This document shows positions 51,879 to 63,261 of a DNA stretch of 64,000 nt, piece after piece; positions within the stretch are counted from its first letter, which is position 1, and each line of letters starts with the position of its first letter. The notes under the pieces were generated by a model, which searched no databases, was not told the origin of the DNA, and saw only the letters and a program-made list of their open reading frames with translations. The DNA comes from Prostheceraeus crozeri. Its lineage: Eukaryota; Platyhelminthes; Polycladida; Euryleptidae. Location: positions 124,001-188,000 of the forward strand of contig CAJQUW010007262.1 in assembly GCA_907163375.1 (NCBI GenBank), written 5' to 3'. The position numbers and the translations under genes are program-made.

Positions 51879-53392
51879 CTATTGTTCGAAATATTATATA
51901 ATTTTGATATTCTTAATTCTTATTGATTCAGTTTTATGTTTTTAATACAAACTTCTGATTTGAGACCTTCAGGTTGGCTATGTGGACGGCGTCATAATTT
52001 CAAATGTGAATTTTTGAAGATGATTTTACTGTTGAATATAATATTCTATTATTGCCTATTCTATTATTGCCAATATTATAATGAATTTGAGATGCGATTT
52101 GACTGAATCATTTCAGCATCAACGTTTCTGCATCAAAGATTTGGCTATTTATGAAGTTATTTTATCTGTAAAATGATGTACGTGTGCTGATCAAATGTAA
52201 CTCTTCTAAGCATGTGATTTTCATCGCAAATCGGCTTGACAACAAAGGTTTGTCGCATTATATTAAAAAACCTGAAGAGAATGGCAGCGATTCAGTCAAT
52301 AAAAGATACCAGACCAATTGATGAAAGAGATTGAATGGCTATGGGAATTTCTATCGGATATAATCATAACTTTTTAAAAATCATGCGTAGTGGTTTTTCC
52401 CATGGGAATTCCCATTGGAATCCTGTTGGAATGGGACGGGAATGGGCGAAGAAATCTCGTCCTGCGGTAAGCCTATTCGGTCCTCTGGCTCCAACCAACC
52501 GACGACTGATGAGGCCTAACAAGCCGAAACATGTCTTGTAGTGCAACATGTCACATAAATGCAAACTGCAGAGAAAAAAGGCAGAATTAAATGTCAAAGC
52601 GACAGACATCAGCCAAAGGAAATCTAATTAACCAACACATGTGATCCGCTCAGTTATAGGAATCATTCAAATGAAGATCGAAGAATTTTTGTAAAATAAA
52701 TTGCCTACCCAGATATCTATTATAATTAATAATAAAAATAATAAATAATAGAATTTATAATAATATATATTTATCTATTTTACAGCTATAAATAATCAAA
52801 TCTACATCAATACGTCCTTTGTACTTTCGTAAGCTCTTTTGTGTGTCTGGTTCGTTTAATGAGCGTAATAACGCAATTTAATATTGTGAATTTCCCTTTA
52901 TTAAGCCCCAATGACACCTGACCTAACTGCGATGATCCAAACTGAGGATGTTGATAAATAAATATATGATGTGTGACAGCCATTTCTGCCACATGCTTAA
53001 AGTACTCCAAATTTCCTATGTCCATATCAGTTTTTCCTTCTTTTCCTGAAGAAAATTTAGAAACTATGATATGTAAACAGTAAAATTCATAGACTATCAA
53101 AGAGAGGAAACATCTGACAGTAAAAAACAATGAAGTATGGATTATTTGTAAATAGTTAGTGTAAATGATCAGTGAATGCTAGTTTATGATAAAGATGCTT
53201 ATGATATGCATGTGATGTTTATTGTTATGTATACGGACGTATTTGCCCTGTCATGTACCGCTTGCTGTATTGACCATTAAAGAATTCCTATTATTATATT
53301 TTGTTTTTCTTTGCATATAATAAGAAACCATATGTTTTTAATTCTATCCTTGTTTTATTCTAACATGGAATGATATGATGATATGGAAACTA
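51879..53392. other. Gene-free stretch downstream of the GPCR gene
   Basis: AT-rich. Short open frames are unrecognised. It may include the GPCR 3' UTR (the gene points leftwards from 54391). Confidence 0.45.
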
Positions 53393-54391
53393 CTAGATTT
53401 TCGTTTGTCTTAATTCAGAGGATATTTCAGAGGAATTAGCCGGATCCATGAAGCACACATTGAAAACTCTATCTCTTGGACTTCTCCAATATAAAATCAT
53501 TTCCGAAAAACTGTCACGAAATTCCTTTTGCATAAAGCCATACACAAACGGATTTGCCCCTGAGTTTATATATCCTAACCAGGCAATCAAATCAGCCCAT
53601 GGCCTTGATATATGACAGCTAGAAGATTTGCAAAATGCCACAATTAAAAACAACATGCAAAATGGTATCCAACAAATAATATAAATCGCAACGACTAATC
53701 CATTTGTTTTGAGGAGTTGATTGTTGTGACGTATTCTTACGATTCTCCTGAATCTACGTGAATCCTTTTTTATTTGTTTTATTCTCTTTTTTTCCTCTGA
53801 GACAACCAAGTAAATTTTGACATACAGTACGATTACAATCGCTGTTGGTAGAAAACACGAGACAGTAGCCGACAAAACGGCATATACTTTATTCACTCGA
53901 AGAACACAAGTATCTTCATCTCTGAACACAATTGCACCATCCACAGCAAACCAACCTGCAAAAATTGGGATAAATGATATGCTCAGACTGGTTATCCATG
54001 TAACAGACAGTAATTTTCTTGCCGTTGAAAAGGTTAATAGATGAGAATACAATTTTGGATAAACAGTAACCACATATCGCTCTAACGCGATCAATATAAG
54101 GTGAAGTATTGATGATGTACAGAACATAACAGTGCAAGAAATCCAAAAGTAGCAAACAAACCATCCGAATTCCCATTTATGTGAGTTTGCTATTAGAGAA
54201 ATAGACCATGGCATTACCATCACTGCCACAGCGACATCAGCTGCAGCAAGGGATCCTATAAAGTAGTAACGTATTTGAGATCGAAGTTTTTGAAGTCGCA
54301 TGACCGATAAAATTATCATAGTACTTCCAATGAATGTGATTATATCAATAATTATCATTCCTGTTATGGCGACACCAACGAGAATGCCCAT
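53393..54391 (-). CDS. Intronless class A (rhodopsin-like) GPCR, amine-receptor-like orphan
   Basis: 332 residues with seven hydrophobic segments and short termini. Landmarks: TM2 SLAAADVAVAV, disulphide Cys in GWFVCYFW and in EDTCVLR, TM3 end IALERYV (ERY instead of DRY), TM6 CWIPFCML, TM7 INSGANPFVYGF (NPxxY), then helix 8 KEFRDSF. TM3 reads WISCTVMFCTSSILHL, closest in pattern to aminergic receptors. However, the Asp that binds the amine (position 3.32) is Thr, and TM1 has GST where GN is normal. It should couple to G proteins at the plasma membrane; the ligand cannot be told. Start at the first ATG before TM1; the N-terminus is very short, so an upstream exon is possible. Confidence 0.92.
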   Translation of the reverse strand: MGILVGVAITGMIIIDIITFIGSTMIILSVMRLQKLRSQIRYYFIGSLAAADVAVAVMVMPWSISLIANSHKWEFGWFVCYFWISCTVMFCTSSILHLILIALERYVVTVYPKLYSHLLTFSTARKLLSVTWITSLSISFIPIFAGWFAVDGAIVFRDEDTCVLRVNKVYAVLSATVSCFLPTAIVIVLYVKIYLVVSEEKKRIKQIKKDSRRFRRIVRIRHNNQLLKTNGLVVAIYIICWIPFCMLFLIVAFCKSSSCHISRPWADLIAWLGYINSGANPFVYGFMQKEFRDSFSEMILYWRSPRDRVFNVCFMDPANSSEISSELRQTKI

Positions 54392-54708
54392 TTGTGCGAT
54401 GATCCTTCGAATAAACTAATCGTAGACAGACCGAACTTAGTTCAATCATGACAGTCAAAGCAAAATATTCACAAAATGTCTTTGACATGATTGTCCCATA
54501 GTCTTCCATTGGTATATTCATTGTCTCCCACTGGCAAATGACATGGATAGATATTTTTCACATCTGTTTGCCCATGGACTTCTAGATATCTAGCATCTGG
54601 ATAGGGAACTCATCCACAGAAATCTATGAATGTAGAGCTAGCAGGCTGACATGATTTGAATTTTTCATTCTTGACTTTTGTCACCATTTGATTGCACTGG
54701 AGATCAAC

Positions 54709-56463
54709 ATGTCTAACAAATGTAGTGCTCTGAATTGCAAATCTGGGTACGACTCAAATGAAACACCACCTGATACAACATTCCAACGATTTCCTTTGAA
54801 AAATATGAATTTGCTTCGTTGGTGACCTACCAGAGTGTCAAGAATTGGCTTTAAACCTTCCCGTAACTGTGCTCATTACATTTTTATGGCAATGACTTCA
54901 CAACGTGAAGCACAGACAGTTCAAAAATTTGAAGGCAACTAAGGGGTGACGTTCCTTTGCAACGGTGTCATCGGAAGCCAAACACTGTAGCGTCAAAATG
55001 TCCTAATCTACCACCTCGCTTTTCTCCGAATCCCACGAAACTTAGAAGTGGAAATGCATCGTCCACAATCCGAATAGAAAAAGAAGTTCAGAGGTTGAAT
55101 GAGCTTGCTCAGCAAATGTTTGTCGATTATACAATATCAAATATTGATCGCCTCATTCATGAGCAAGCAGAACAAGTACATTTTACAAGAATACGAACTG
55201 CTGACGATACCTGAGTTTCACAGGTAACGAACCTGATGTCATTTTTGATTTACAACTGTGACAACCAAGGTTCGACTTGCAACAGACATTTGCTAATTTC
55301 AACGATACGGGAACATGTGGACAGTCTTTCCGATTCAGATGAATCAGTCAGAATGAAATTCTTGTTAGAGCAAATGAAATTGTCGACTTTATCTGCACAT
55401 GGTAGACACTATTTTCCAGAGCTTATGATACTTCATTTATCATGATATCCGTGCCTATGCAGTCAAAATGTCATAATGTTGCCGTGCTTGAGGACATTGA
55501 GAAAAATCACAAAAAGGATTGGCGAGCAAGGTGAAGTCCTCATAAGTACTTGAGATTGAGAATATCTAAAATGACGCATTTTGATACTAATGTGATTTTA
55601 GCTATTGACGAAATACTCGTATATATTGCGAAGCGTGTGGAATTATCTGGTGGTGAAATTCTGGATGTAACAAAGGACGGTGACTTAGCTCAAACAGTTT
55701 TATGTTTCATGATCAAGTCATTGACTTCAAAGTATCGCGATATTGTCGGAATTTATCCAATGAAATATTTGACTACAAGCATATTACAGCAGTGCTGCAA
55801 TGAGGTAATGGACAAAGTGCACGAGTTCGTTCTGTGTTGGTAGACAATAGTCATGCAAACATAAAATTTTTTTGTATCTCATCTTTGTGGTATTGTTCTA
55901 CAAATGATACGTTGTTTCTGATATTTCACCCTGTGCACAACATTAAAAACATTTACAATAATTTTCAAAAGCACCGTGAATACACATGTCCTTATACATG
56001 CCTCAACATTTTGACTCCATAACGGCAAGGTTTTCTGATGTTGAAGTAGTGTACAATATTGAAGTTGATAAACCCTTTAAAATGGCTCACAAATTGTTGA
56101 AGACTGTCTTGAATCCTACAAGCATTGAGAAATTCTCATTCAAACTAGCAAACGCTGTAATACACGAGTCAAGCATAGCTGCATTGAATCATTACGAGCT
56201 CACCGCTTCCGTTTTCCACTTATTTGGCTGGATGGGCAAATTACTTTATATCACTTCGGCAGCTTTTAGAGAGTGACTGCAAAATTCGAGCAATTTCATT
56301 GATTGAGCTTTTTCAATTCAATTTGACAGACATAGATTGTTGCACGGCCGAAAATCCAGTTGACTCGTCTGAAATTAAAGAAGCTGCTGCTGTCATGTAT
56401 GAATTTTGGATTATTTATTATGTGTTTGGAGCATGTGCGCGCTCAGTATTTCGAAGGCATTGA
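54709..56463 (+). pseudogene. P-element/THAP9-like transposase relic
   Basis: Starts with a THAP-type zinc finger: CSALNC, then FQRFPLKN and a Trp, later NCAHYIF. After a damaged stretch come FLLEQMKLSTLSAHGRHYFP (55360-55420), the RNase H-like core with LAIDEILVY (catalytic Asp, near 55600), TVLCFMIKSLTSKYRDIVGI, a VHNIKNIYNNF segment (second catalytic region) and VYNIEVDKPFKMAHKLLKTV with NAVIHESSIAAL. This order is that of P-element and THAP9 transposases. At least five stops and frameshifts. No TIRs found by eye. Confidence 0.75.
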
Positions 56464-56769
56464 TGCATGTCATGCAAAGAATTGTTGGTGAAAGATGGGT
56501 CAGTGTTAGACTTATCTGCCGATAACAATCCCGAAACGACCCATTTTTTAAAAACCATCGATAAAGGGGGGCTACAAGAGCCCTGTGATCACACATTCGA
56601 GTTTTGTGTTTTTGCTTGGAAAGTTTTTTATGAGTAAGCGCTTTCAAATGAGTTGCGAATCAAATTTCTTTCTGTTTCTAATCAAAACCATACGTTTCAT
56701 CATTTATTGGATCATGTTGTAAGTGATTGTTTCGAGCATTTCATCGGACACACTAACTGTACTAATGAC

Positions 56770-57333
56770 ACAATATTATTTGTTGCCCATATTAGGCATT
56801 TGACAATAGCTGACTTTAGCAGTATTCTTGTCTAAAAGTTTGTGAATGTTGTTGATGGAAGTGCTGACTGATCAAATTCAAAAAACGTTTGCCGACATTT
56901 GTTTTTACGTTTAAGGAGTATTCTCTTTCTTCTATTTGATGTTTTGTTTCCTTGGAAGCAAAGTTCTTTTTTAAAGCCACTTCTGGTCAGTGCTCTTTGA
57001 TAAAATGGTTTCTTCATGTTGAAAAGATAGATTCGATAGTCTGCTTTCGGTCATGTTTGGGATCTCTTTGATAATTGTAGGTGGGTAATTTGATTTCATG
57101 TTGAGATAAATTGGGTTTTTATTTGGTTTATTATGCGGTTTGTACTTTCCACTTTGTAGATCGGAGTATACGTCCAAAAAATCGGTTGATTTGATATTAC
57201 ATTCAACAGTAATTTTCAACTCATGCTTTCGAAAGATTTTTATTATTTCCTTTCTTTCTTCATCAGCGGATGACCCGGAAGCATTTCTAAGAATAGCTGA
57301 GCCGTCATCTCTGAAGAGACCAATCGCTTTCAT
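56770..57333 (-). pseudogene. Penelope-like element, reverse transcriptase thumb/linker fragment
   Basis: 57333-56971 encodes IGLFRDDGSAIL (part of the RT palm), EIIKIFRKHELKITVECNIK, STDFLDVYSDLQSGKY, KPNKNPIYLNMKSNYPPTII and RLSNLSFQ. A frame change leads to KKELCFQGN and a degenerate linker to about 56770, where GCCTAATATGGGCAAC matches the fragment at 62570-62700. This is the region between RT and GIY-YIG in one PLE lineage. No endonuclease follows here. Confidence 0.65.
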
Positions 57334-57674
57334 AAGTATCTGAATAATCTTTTATAATACTTATGAAGCATCTGAAGAAAAGAAAGCGATTATGCTTATA
57401 AGTAAAAGTCGTGTCTCTCTCTCTCTTTGCTTATAAGTCTTTGCGTAACCGGTTTCTGTGGTTTATTGATGGTTGCCAATTCATCACACACAAATGAATG
57501 TAAGATGCTGTCATTTGATATATATATATATATAAAAAGAAAGACGAGGCTAATGATCTTATTGTGACAATATTTCAACTGTCTCTTTTGCAAGTCTGAT
57601 GGTAAAATGAATGCTATCAACATTTTTACATACAAAATTTGAAAAAAATCATACATCAGTTATTTTCATTTCTA
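57334..57674. other. Spacer with short microsatellites
   Basis: CTCTCTCTCTCTCTC near 57415 and (TA)n near 57519-57533. Nothing else. Confidence 0.5.
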
Positions 57675-60600
57675 GGGCGTCCTGATACCCTAGGTCATGA
57701 CACCCAAGCCCGTCTCCTAGCTGTTGGATGGGAGATGACCTATAGATATGTAGATCAGCCGTGAGTCATCTGCTTCAGTAGAGTATAAACGGTCAGTCCT
57801 AGACGCTCCACTGCCTCAGTGAGTTAGAACTGTTTAGCTCAATGAGGCTTTGGGTTTCGGAGGAAGGAAAACCTCCCTATCAAACCACCTGCTACCTTGT
57901 AGGTCTTGCTTTATGGCAGAGGCTAGTCCTCTACCGATAATAGAGATTCAGCAGAGGATTGGCGACCGGCTGTCTTAACTTAGCCTTGTAGCCCTCATGA
58001 AAATGTCTGATATGATGAATGAAGATATGGCTACCGCGTACGGGGCAACCGACGCGCCACAGGTTCGACCACAGTCCCGTGGTGGAAAATATGTTATGTG
58101 GTCCGCAAAAAGAGTTACGACTCTACCCACAGTTAATGTTCGTACTTGGTATGCACCAGGAAAGCTGGCTTGTGCAGTTAGAGAGATCAATAGATACAAA
58201 TGGGACGTCCTAGGAGTAGCGGAAACGCACTTGATCGGCGTGGGAGAGCTGACATCGGATGGAGTGAGAGTGCTTTTCTCTGGTCGTGATGATGGTATAC
58301 ATCGGAAAGGTGTCGCAATTCTCTTGAATAAGGAAGCCCATAGAGAAGGCTTATCTGGAACACAGATTGGTGTCTCCAAGCATAATATCGGTGACTCTGA
58401 AGGGCCAGCACAAGAATGCGAAAATCATCCAAGTGTACGCTCCTGACTCAAGCCACGAAGATGAAGAAGTCGAGCTTTTCTATGAGTCATTATCGGAAGA
58501 GGTGAACAGAACTAAATCGAAGGATCTCCTGCACATAATCGGAGACTTCAATAGTGAAGTTGGCAGAGACAAGGGCGGATACGAGGATGTTTTGGGGAAT
58601 TTTGGAATCGGAGACCGCAACGAGAGAGGAGAAAGGATGTTGGACTTCTGCAAAGAAAAGGGTCTTTGTGTGATGAATACTTTCTTTAGACACGCAGAAA
58701 GGTACAAATTCACCGGGAATCACCCAGATGGGAGGCATAGAAGTTGCATCGATTACGTCCTAACTAAGAAAAGATGGGCCTCGGCAATGAACGACGTGAC
58801 GGTGAAGAGAGTTGCTGATTTTGGGAGTGATCACGAGCTCATTCTCGCTATGTGAGGATAAAATTCAAAACTACTGCAGGGAATGGCGGAAAGGGGAATT
58901 TGAGATTCAACACGGATAAACTTAGTGACCCGAACGTGAAGCGAGCTTTCGAGACGAGTTTGGAAAGCAAATTTCAACAGATTCAAGAGCAGAACCTCAG
59001 TACAGAAGAACTCTGGAGCCAAGGAAAAGAAATCCTGGTTAAAACCTCAGAGGAAGTCCTCGGTCATAGGAGACACATGCGACAGCCATGGATGACGGAG
59101 GAAGTACTCAATAGTTGTGATAGAAGAAGAGAGACAAAAAGAAGGAAAAACAGATGCCCAACAGACGACAACAAGGAAGAATACAGAAGGGCGTGTAGTG
59201 AAGTGAAAAGGAAGTGCAAAAGAGCGGAGAACAGATGGATTGAGGAGAAGTGTCGTAGCTGTGAAGCTAATTTTCGTCACGGTAGCTCTCGCACCTTGTT
59301 TAGAACTGTGAAGGAGTTATCGAACACTCGAAATAACAATTCCATGGTGATAAAAAACAACCAAGGTGAAAAAGTAGCCGACGAAGAAAGCGTATCACAG
59401 GCGTGGAGAGAACACTTCACTAAGATCTATGAAGAGTGCGACAAAGATTTCTGTTTGGACAACTTCCCACAGTTCAGAAGAGTATTAAATGAAGAAAGTG
59501 CACCACCTATAATAGCTGATGAAGTAAGAAAAAGCATTCAACAGATGTCAACAAACAAAGCCCCAGGGAAGGATGCGGTAACAGTGGAGATGCTTCAAGC
59601 GGGAGGAGAGACTGTTGAGAAGTGGCTGTTAAGATTGTACAATGATGCGCTACCGAGGGGCTCATTGCCCACTGACTGGACCGCTGCAGAAATAGTGCCA
59701 TTGTTCAAAAAAGGCGACGTGACAGAACGTAACAACTATAGGCCAATAAGTCTCCTATCTCATTCGTACAAAGTTATGGCGAAAATTCTACAGAAGAGAA
59801 TTGAAGCAAAGGAGGAGACGATTCTCGATGAAGAACAGGCTGGTTTTAGAGCCGGTAGAGGCACGACGGACCAAATATTTTCTTTCTCATATTGACTGAG
59901 AGAATGTGGGAGATGGACAGAGACGTGTTCTGCCTGTTCATTGATTTTGAGAAGGCCTTCGATTCTGTTTGGAGACCAGCGATGGAGTCTATACTAGAAT
60001 GGTACGGCTTTGACAGAGGCATCATTGAAGTCATCCGAATGCTGAACAACCAGACACGAGTGACAGTCAGAAAGGGGAAGATATCCACGGACGTTTTTCC
60101 AACGAGAAGAGGAGTTTTGCAAGGATGCCCCCTCTCACCGCATCTCTTTAACATCTTTTTGGAATATGTGATGAAAGAGAGCTTAAAAGAACACGAAAAG
60201 GACGGCATTTTCATTGCTAGACAGTGCATAAATAACTTCAGATATACAGATGACATAGTCCTTGTTGCTGATTCCTGTGAGCAACTTCAAGCAATGACGG
60301 ATAGCATGTACCGAACCTGCTCTAAGTACAAGCTGAAAATCAGTGTAACAAAAACGAAAGCGATGGTGTTCAGCAGGAGAGAGGAGACAATCCACATATC
60401 ATTGGGCACTGATCTGGTGGAGCAGGTTGACACTTTCAAATACCTTGGTGTCCTCTTTTCACAAAGTAGAGACACTTGGAAAGCTGTGAGAGAGAGAGTG
60501 AGCATGGGGTACGTAGCACTGGGCAAACTCAGCAAACTGTGGAAAAGCCGGCGCATACCACTGCAACTAAAGTTCAGACTTCTAACCGCCATAGTGATTC

Positions 60601-61015
60601 CAACAGCGATTTACGGACCGGAAAGCTGGATCCTGAAGAGCAAACAAAGAGAAAAGCTGAGAGCATTCGAGATGAACTGCCTACGACGAGTGCTGAACAT
60701 CCGATGTCAAGACAGAGTACCAAACACACGAGTGAGAGAAATGGCGGTAGGATGGAGAAGTATAGTGAATGTGATCGAAGACCAACAACGAAGATGGTTC
60801 AGCCATGTGGAGAGAATGTATGAGAAGAGATGGCCCAAGTTGATGTTGCACGGGAGAGTGCATGGGACACGGCCAAGGGGCCGCCCTCGAATCAACTGGT
60901 GGCAGCAGTTTCGATCAGCCAACAGCCATGTCTCAGCACAAGAAATGCTGCATCAAGCAAGACATCGTGAAAGTTGGATATCATTCAGACGTTCAATGTG
61001 GGACCCAACCTGACA
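57675..61015 (+). mobile_element. Nearly full-length RTE-like non-LTR retrotransposon
   Basis: 5' UTR-like G+C-richer leader at about 57675-57996 (GGGCGTCCTGATACCCTAGG), then endonuclease and reverse transcriptase coding region to 61013. Base composition clearly differs from its surroundings. The 3' end is near 61015; no long A-tail is visible. Only about three single-base frame breaks, so a young copy. Confidence 0.75.
57997..61013 (+). pseudogene. RTE-like endonuclease-reverse transcriptase with three frameshifts
   Basis: APE-type endonuclease 58000-58852: TVNVRTWYAPGKL, VLGVAETHLIG (catalytic Glu), IIGDFNSEVG (Asp-Asn pair), SCIDYVL and GSDHELILAM (SDH). Reverse transcriptase 58852-61013: APGKDAVTVEML, ERNNYRPISLLS, AGFRAGRGTTDQI, LFIDFEKAFDSVWRP, GVLQGCPLSPHLFN, FRYTDDIVLVAD (catalytic YTDD), then a C-terminal region with GRPRINWW. 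Frame changes lie at about 58360-58370, 58850-58855 and 59880-59895, the last at a T-rich run. The endonuclease half is the type often mis-annotated as craniofacial development protein 2. Clade by recalled similarity only. Confidence 0.8.
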
Positions 61016-61019
61016 CGCC

Positions 61020-61676
61020 GTCAGTCGGGACTTAGTCAGTATTTTCAGTGACATTTTTGATATGCAGACTTTCATTTCTGACGTTGACTTTCAGGAGAGC
61101 GTGCGTTTATTAGGTTCATTTCTCAGTGATACTTTGAGTTGGAAACTTCACATAGACCACATTGAAAGCAAGTGTGCGCAGCGATTATAAATTTTGCGCC
61201 GAATCAGAGCCCTCTCTACTCCTGACCAATTTATTCTTATTTTCAATGTTTTAATTCGTTCATTAATAGAATATGCATCCCCTGCCTTTATAGGCTTATC
61301 AAAAAGTGATTCAAATAGAGTTCAAGGTATTCAGAGCCGTTGTTTAAAAATCAAAGATTGTGGTGTCGCGATTGATCTTGATACGAGGAGGAAATCGGCA
61401 GCTTTGGGGCTTTTGAACGGATGCGGAATGCCGAAACTATCATAAAACTCTTAATCCCGCACAAACTACAAGTGGTCGGCTTTCAGTCCCGTTCTGTCGA
61501 ACTTCAATCCGGCGCACTTCATTTTTTCCGGCAATGAGCATCCTGCAGTCATTTACATTTTGTGATTAACATTTTTGCAGACTACATAATTTGTGAAATA
61601 CTGAAATGTTGCATTGACTTGTGTTTTTCTGATTTTCATATTGCTTATCAATAAATCTCTCTCTCTCTCTCTCTAT
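61020..61676 (+). mobile_element. 3' end of a second non-LTR retrotransposon
   Basis: VRLLGSFLSDTLSWKLHIDH, then a stop, LRRIRALSTPDQFILIFNVL and RSLIEYASPAFIGLSKSDSN: the thumb/C-terminal part of a CR1- or Jockey-like reverse transcriptase. The coding part ends at about 61445, followed by a 3' UTR and a CT repeat (61653-61673). Truncated and broken, directly after the RTE copy. Confidence 0.6.
61653..61673. repeat. (CT)n microsatellite
   Basis: Pure TC dinucleotide run. Confidence 0.9.
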
Positions 61677-61779
61677 GGATTTTGGTTGAGCATTACATTC
61701 ATAGCTGGTGAATTCACTTTGATACATAGAAATTAACAATACCATAGAAAGTCTACCATAGAAATACTATTATCCACCT

Positions 61780-62456
61780 CTATGCTTTGATATAATATTT
61801 CTCTGCTGCCTTTCGTTCATAGCTGTTGGAAAAATTGTGTTGGAGAATTAATATATTAAGCTTATCAGATGTTAAACAGATGGAGGCATGCTTACTTTTG
61901 AAATGTTTATACACATTGCTTTCTTTCATAGTAAGATGTTTATGTATTCTTCTTCTTATAGTACATTGAGATTCACCAATATATGATTCATTACAAATGT
62001 TGCATTTTATTTGATGAACCGCATTTTTCATAAAGTAGATATTGTCGTTATTACAATAGCAGTTGTTATGACACGGGATATTATTTGTCGTTCTTAATTG
62101 TCTCGTCAACGGTTTGGGTGTTACAAAAGATGGTATGATTTTGGCTACAGTTATTTTTCTCAATTCATCTCGAACTTTTCTAGCTTGAATTTCGCTTATG
62201 AATGGAAGTCTAAGGAAGATTTTATTTCTATATCATTTCGTTGTTGTTTCACCTTAGGTTTCTCAGTGTTGACATACTTATCGATGATCGAATCAGGATA
62301 CCCATTATTACGAAATCTGTTTTTGATGAAAGTTATAGCATCCAAAAGATTGATGAAACGTGAACAATTTCGATGAGCTCTAAGATTCTCAGATTTAAGA
62401 AAGTTGACTATTTCTAGACAACGGCACATGGCTGTCCCGTGGTAGCATATGAACAC
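61780..62456 (-). pseudogene. Penelope-like element, RT C-terminus plus GIY-YIG endonuclease
   Basis: 62456-62196 encodes an RT C-terminal thumb-like segment (INLLDAITFIKNRFRNNGYP). One frame change (near 62200) leads into LRLPFISEIQARKV and then 62163-61780 with PCHNNCYC, VHQIKCNICNESYIGES (GIY-YIG), RRRIHKHL, a SNVYKHFKSKH zinc-like His pair and a Glu in YERKAAEKYY. This is a different PLE lineage from the palindrome at 49157-50407. Confidence 0.7.
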
Positions 62457-62569
62457 TATGCAAGGGTTTTGAAAAGAATTTCGTACAAAGTTAGATTGCT
62501 CTAATGTGACAGTTATTCTAACGTCTTTCTTTTTATTAATTTATTGTTGATATTGATACTTTCATTGCT

Positions 62570-62700
62570 TCTTACATTGTTCAGAATTCTAGAATTATGA
62601 TTTTGGATGATGTTGCCCATATTAGGCATTTAAAAAGCTGACTTTAGCAGCATTCTTGCTGAAAAGTTTGTGATAGTTATGTTGCCAATGGCGAAATTCA
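62570..62700 (-). pseudogene. PLE RT-endonuclease linker fragment
   Basis: Minus strand encodes MPNMGNIIQNHNSRILN, a typical linker motif just before the GIY-YIG domain of one PLE lineage. The plus-strand words TGTTGCCCATATTAGGCATT and GCTGACTTTAGCAG are shared with 56770-56830, so both come from one family. Confidence 0.6.
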
Positions 62701-62704
62701 TCAT

Positions 62705-62706
<2 letters not shown>

Positions 62707-62766
<60 letters not shown>
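62707..62766. repeat. (AT)n microsatellite, about 60 bp
   Basis: Pure AT dinucleotide run of about 30 units. Confidence 0.95.
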
Positions 62767-62770
<4 letters not shown>

Positions 62771-62840
62771 TGTTCCTTCTTCTCGAGAACGAAGTTAGCA
62801 TAAAGTAAAAAATTCTTCAGTGGTATAGTTCTCTTCGAAA

Positions 62841-62896
62841 TTTCTTTATTGGCAAGCTTTCGGGTGATCCACCCTTCCTCAGGCACGACAAGTTGA
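62841..62896 (-). other. Hammerhead-ribozyme-like motif (PLE type)
   Basis: Minus strand: CTGAGGA (fits CUGANGA), GGGTG/CACCC stem with loop GAT, GAAA, palindromic AGCT, then T as cleavage-site base. Helix I is weak (GC next to the core, CTT/AAG further out). Core consensus is complete, so activity is possible but uncertain. Confidence 0.5.
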
Positions 62897-63059
62897 GAGT
62901 GAACAAGACAAGCTGGCAAACATGCACAATCACTGTTAAACACAAATTACTTAAAAACACGCCACTCTACTGACGCCAAGGTCACAATTAAGCCACGCTA
63001 CTGTCCACTACACTCTATCAACAAACATAAACGCATTAGGATACTACTGGCTATGTATT

Positions 63060-63082
63060 GTATATATATATATATATATATA
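63060..63082. repeat. (AT)n microsatellite
   Basis: Short TA run. Confidence 0.85.
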
Positions 63083-63124
63083 TGTATACGTGCATAGTCG
63101 AGATTCAAAGTCAGAACAAGTGAA

Positions 63125-63195
63125 GTTTATTATCTGTGACTTTAAGTTTCACGGATTGTATTGTTCACACAACCGATCATCAGACGGTAATAAAC
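63125..63195 (-). ncRNA. Hammerhead ribozyme candidate downstream of PLE endonuclease
   Basis: Minus strand, in order: GTTTATTA (63195-63188), CTGATGA (63183-63177), helix II CGGTTGT...ACAATCCG with one bulge, GAAA (63150-63147), near-palindromic ACTTAAAGT, cleavage triplet GTC (63140-63138), and TAATAAAC (63132-63125), which pairs perfectly with the first arm as helix I. All invariant core segments are present. It starts 66 bases after the stop of the PLE endonuclease relic, where PLEs are known to carry hammerheads. Confidence 0.6.
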
Positions 63196-63261
63196 TGATA
63201 ATCAACGAAAGTACAAAATACCTTAAAATTCAAAAGGCTCACATTCATTAACATCATACAT

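Noticed and set aside
58000..58855. Host gene for craniofacial development protein 2
   Set aside because: It is the APE-type endonuclease of the RTE-like element and is followed directly by its reverse transcriptase.
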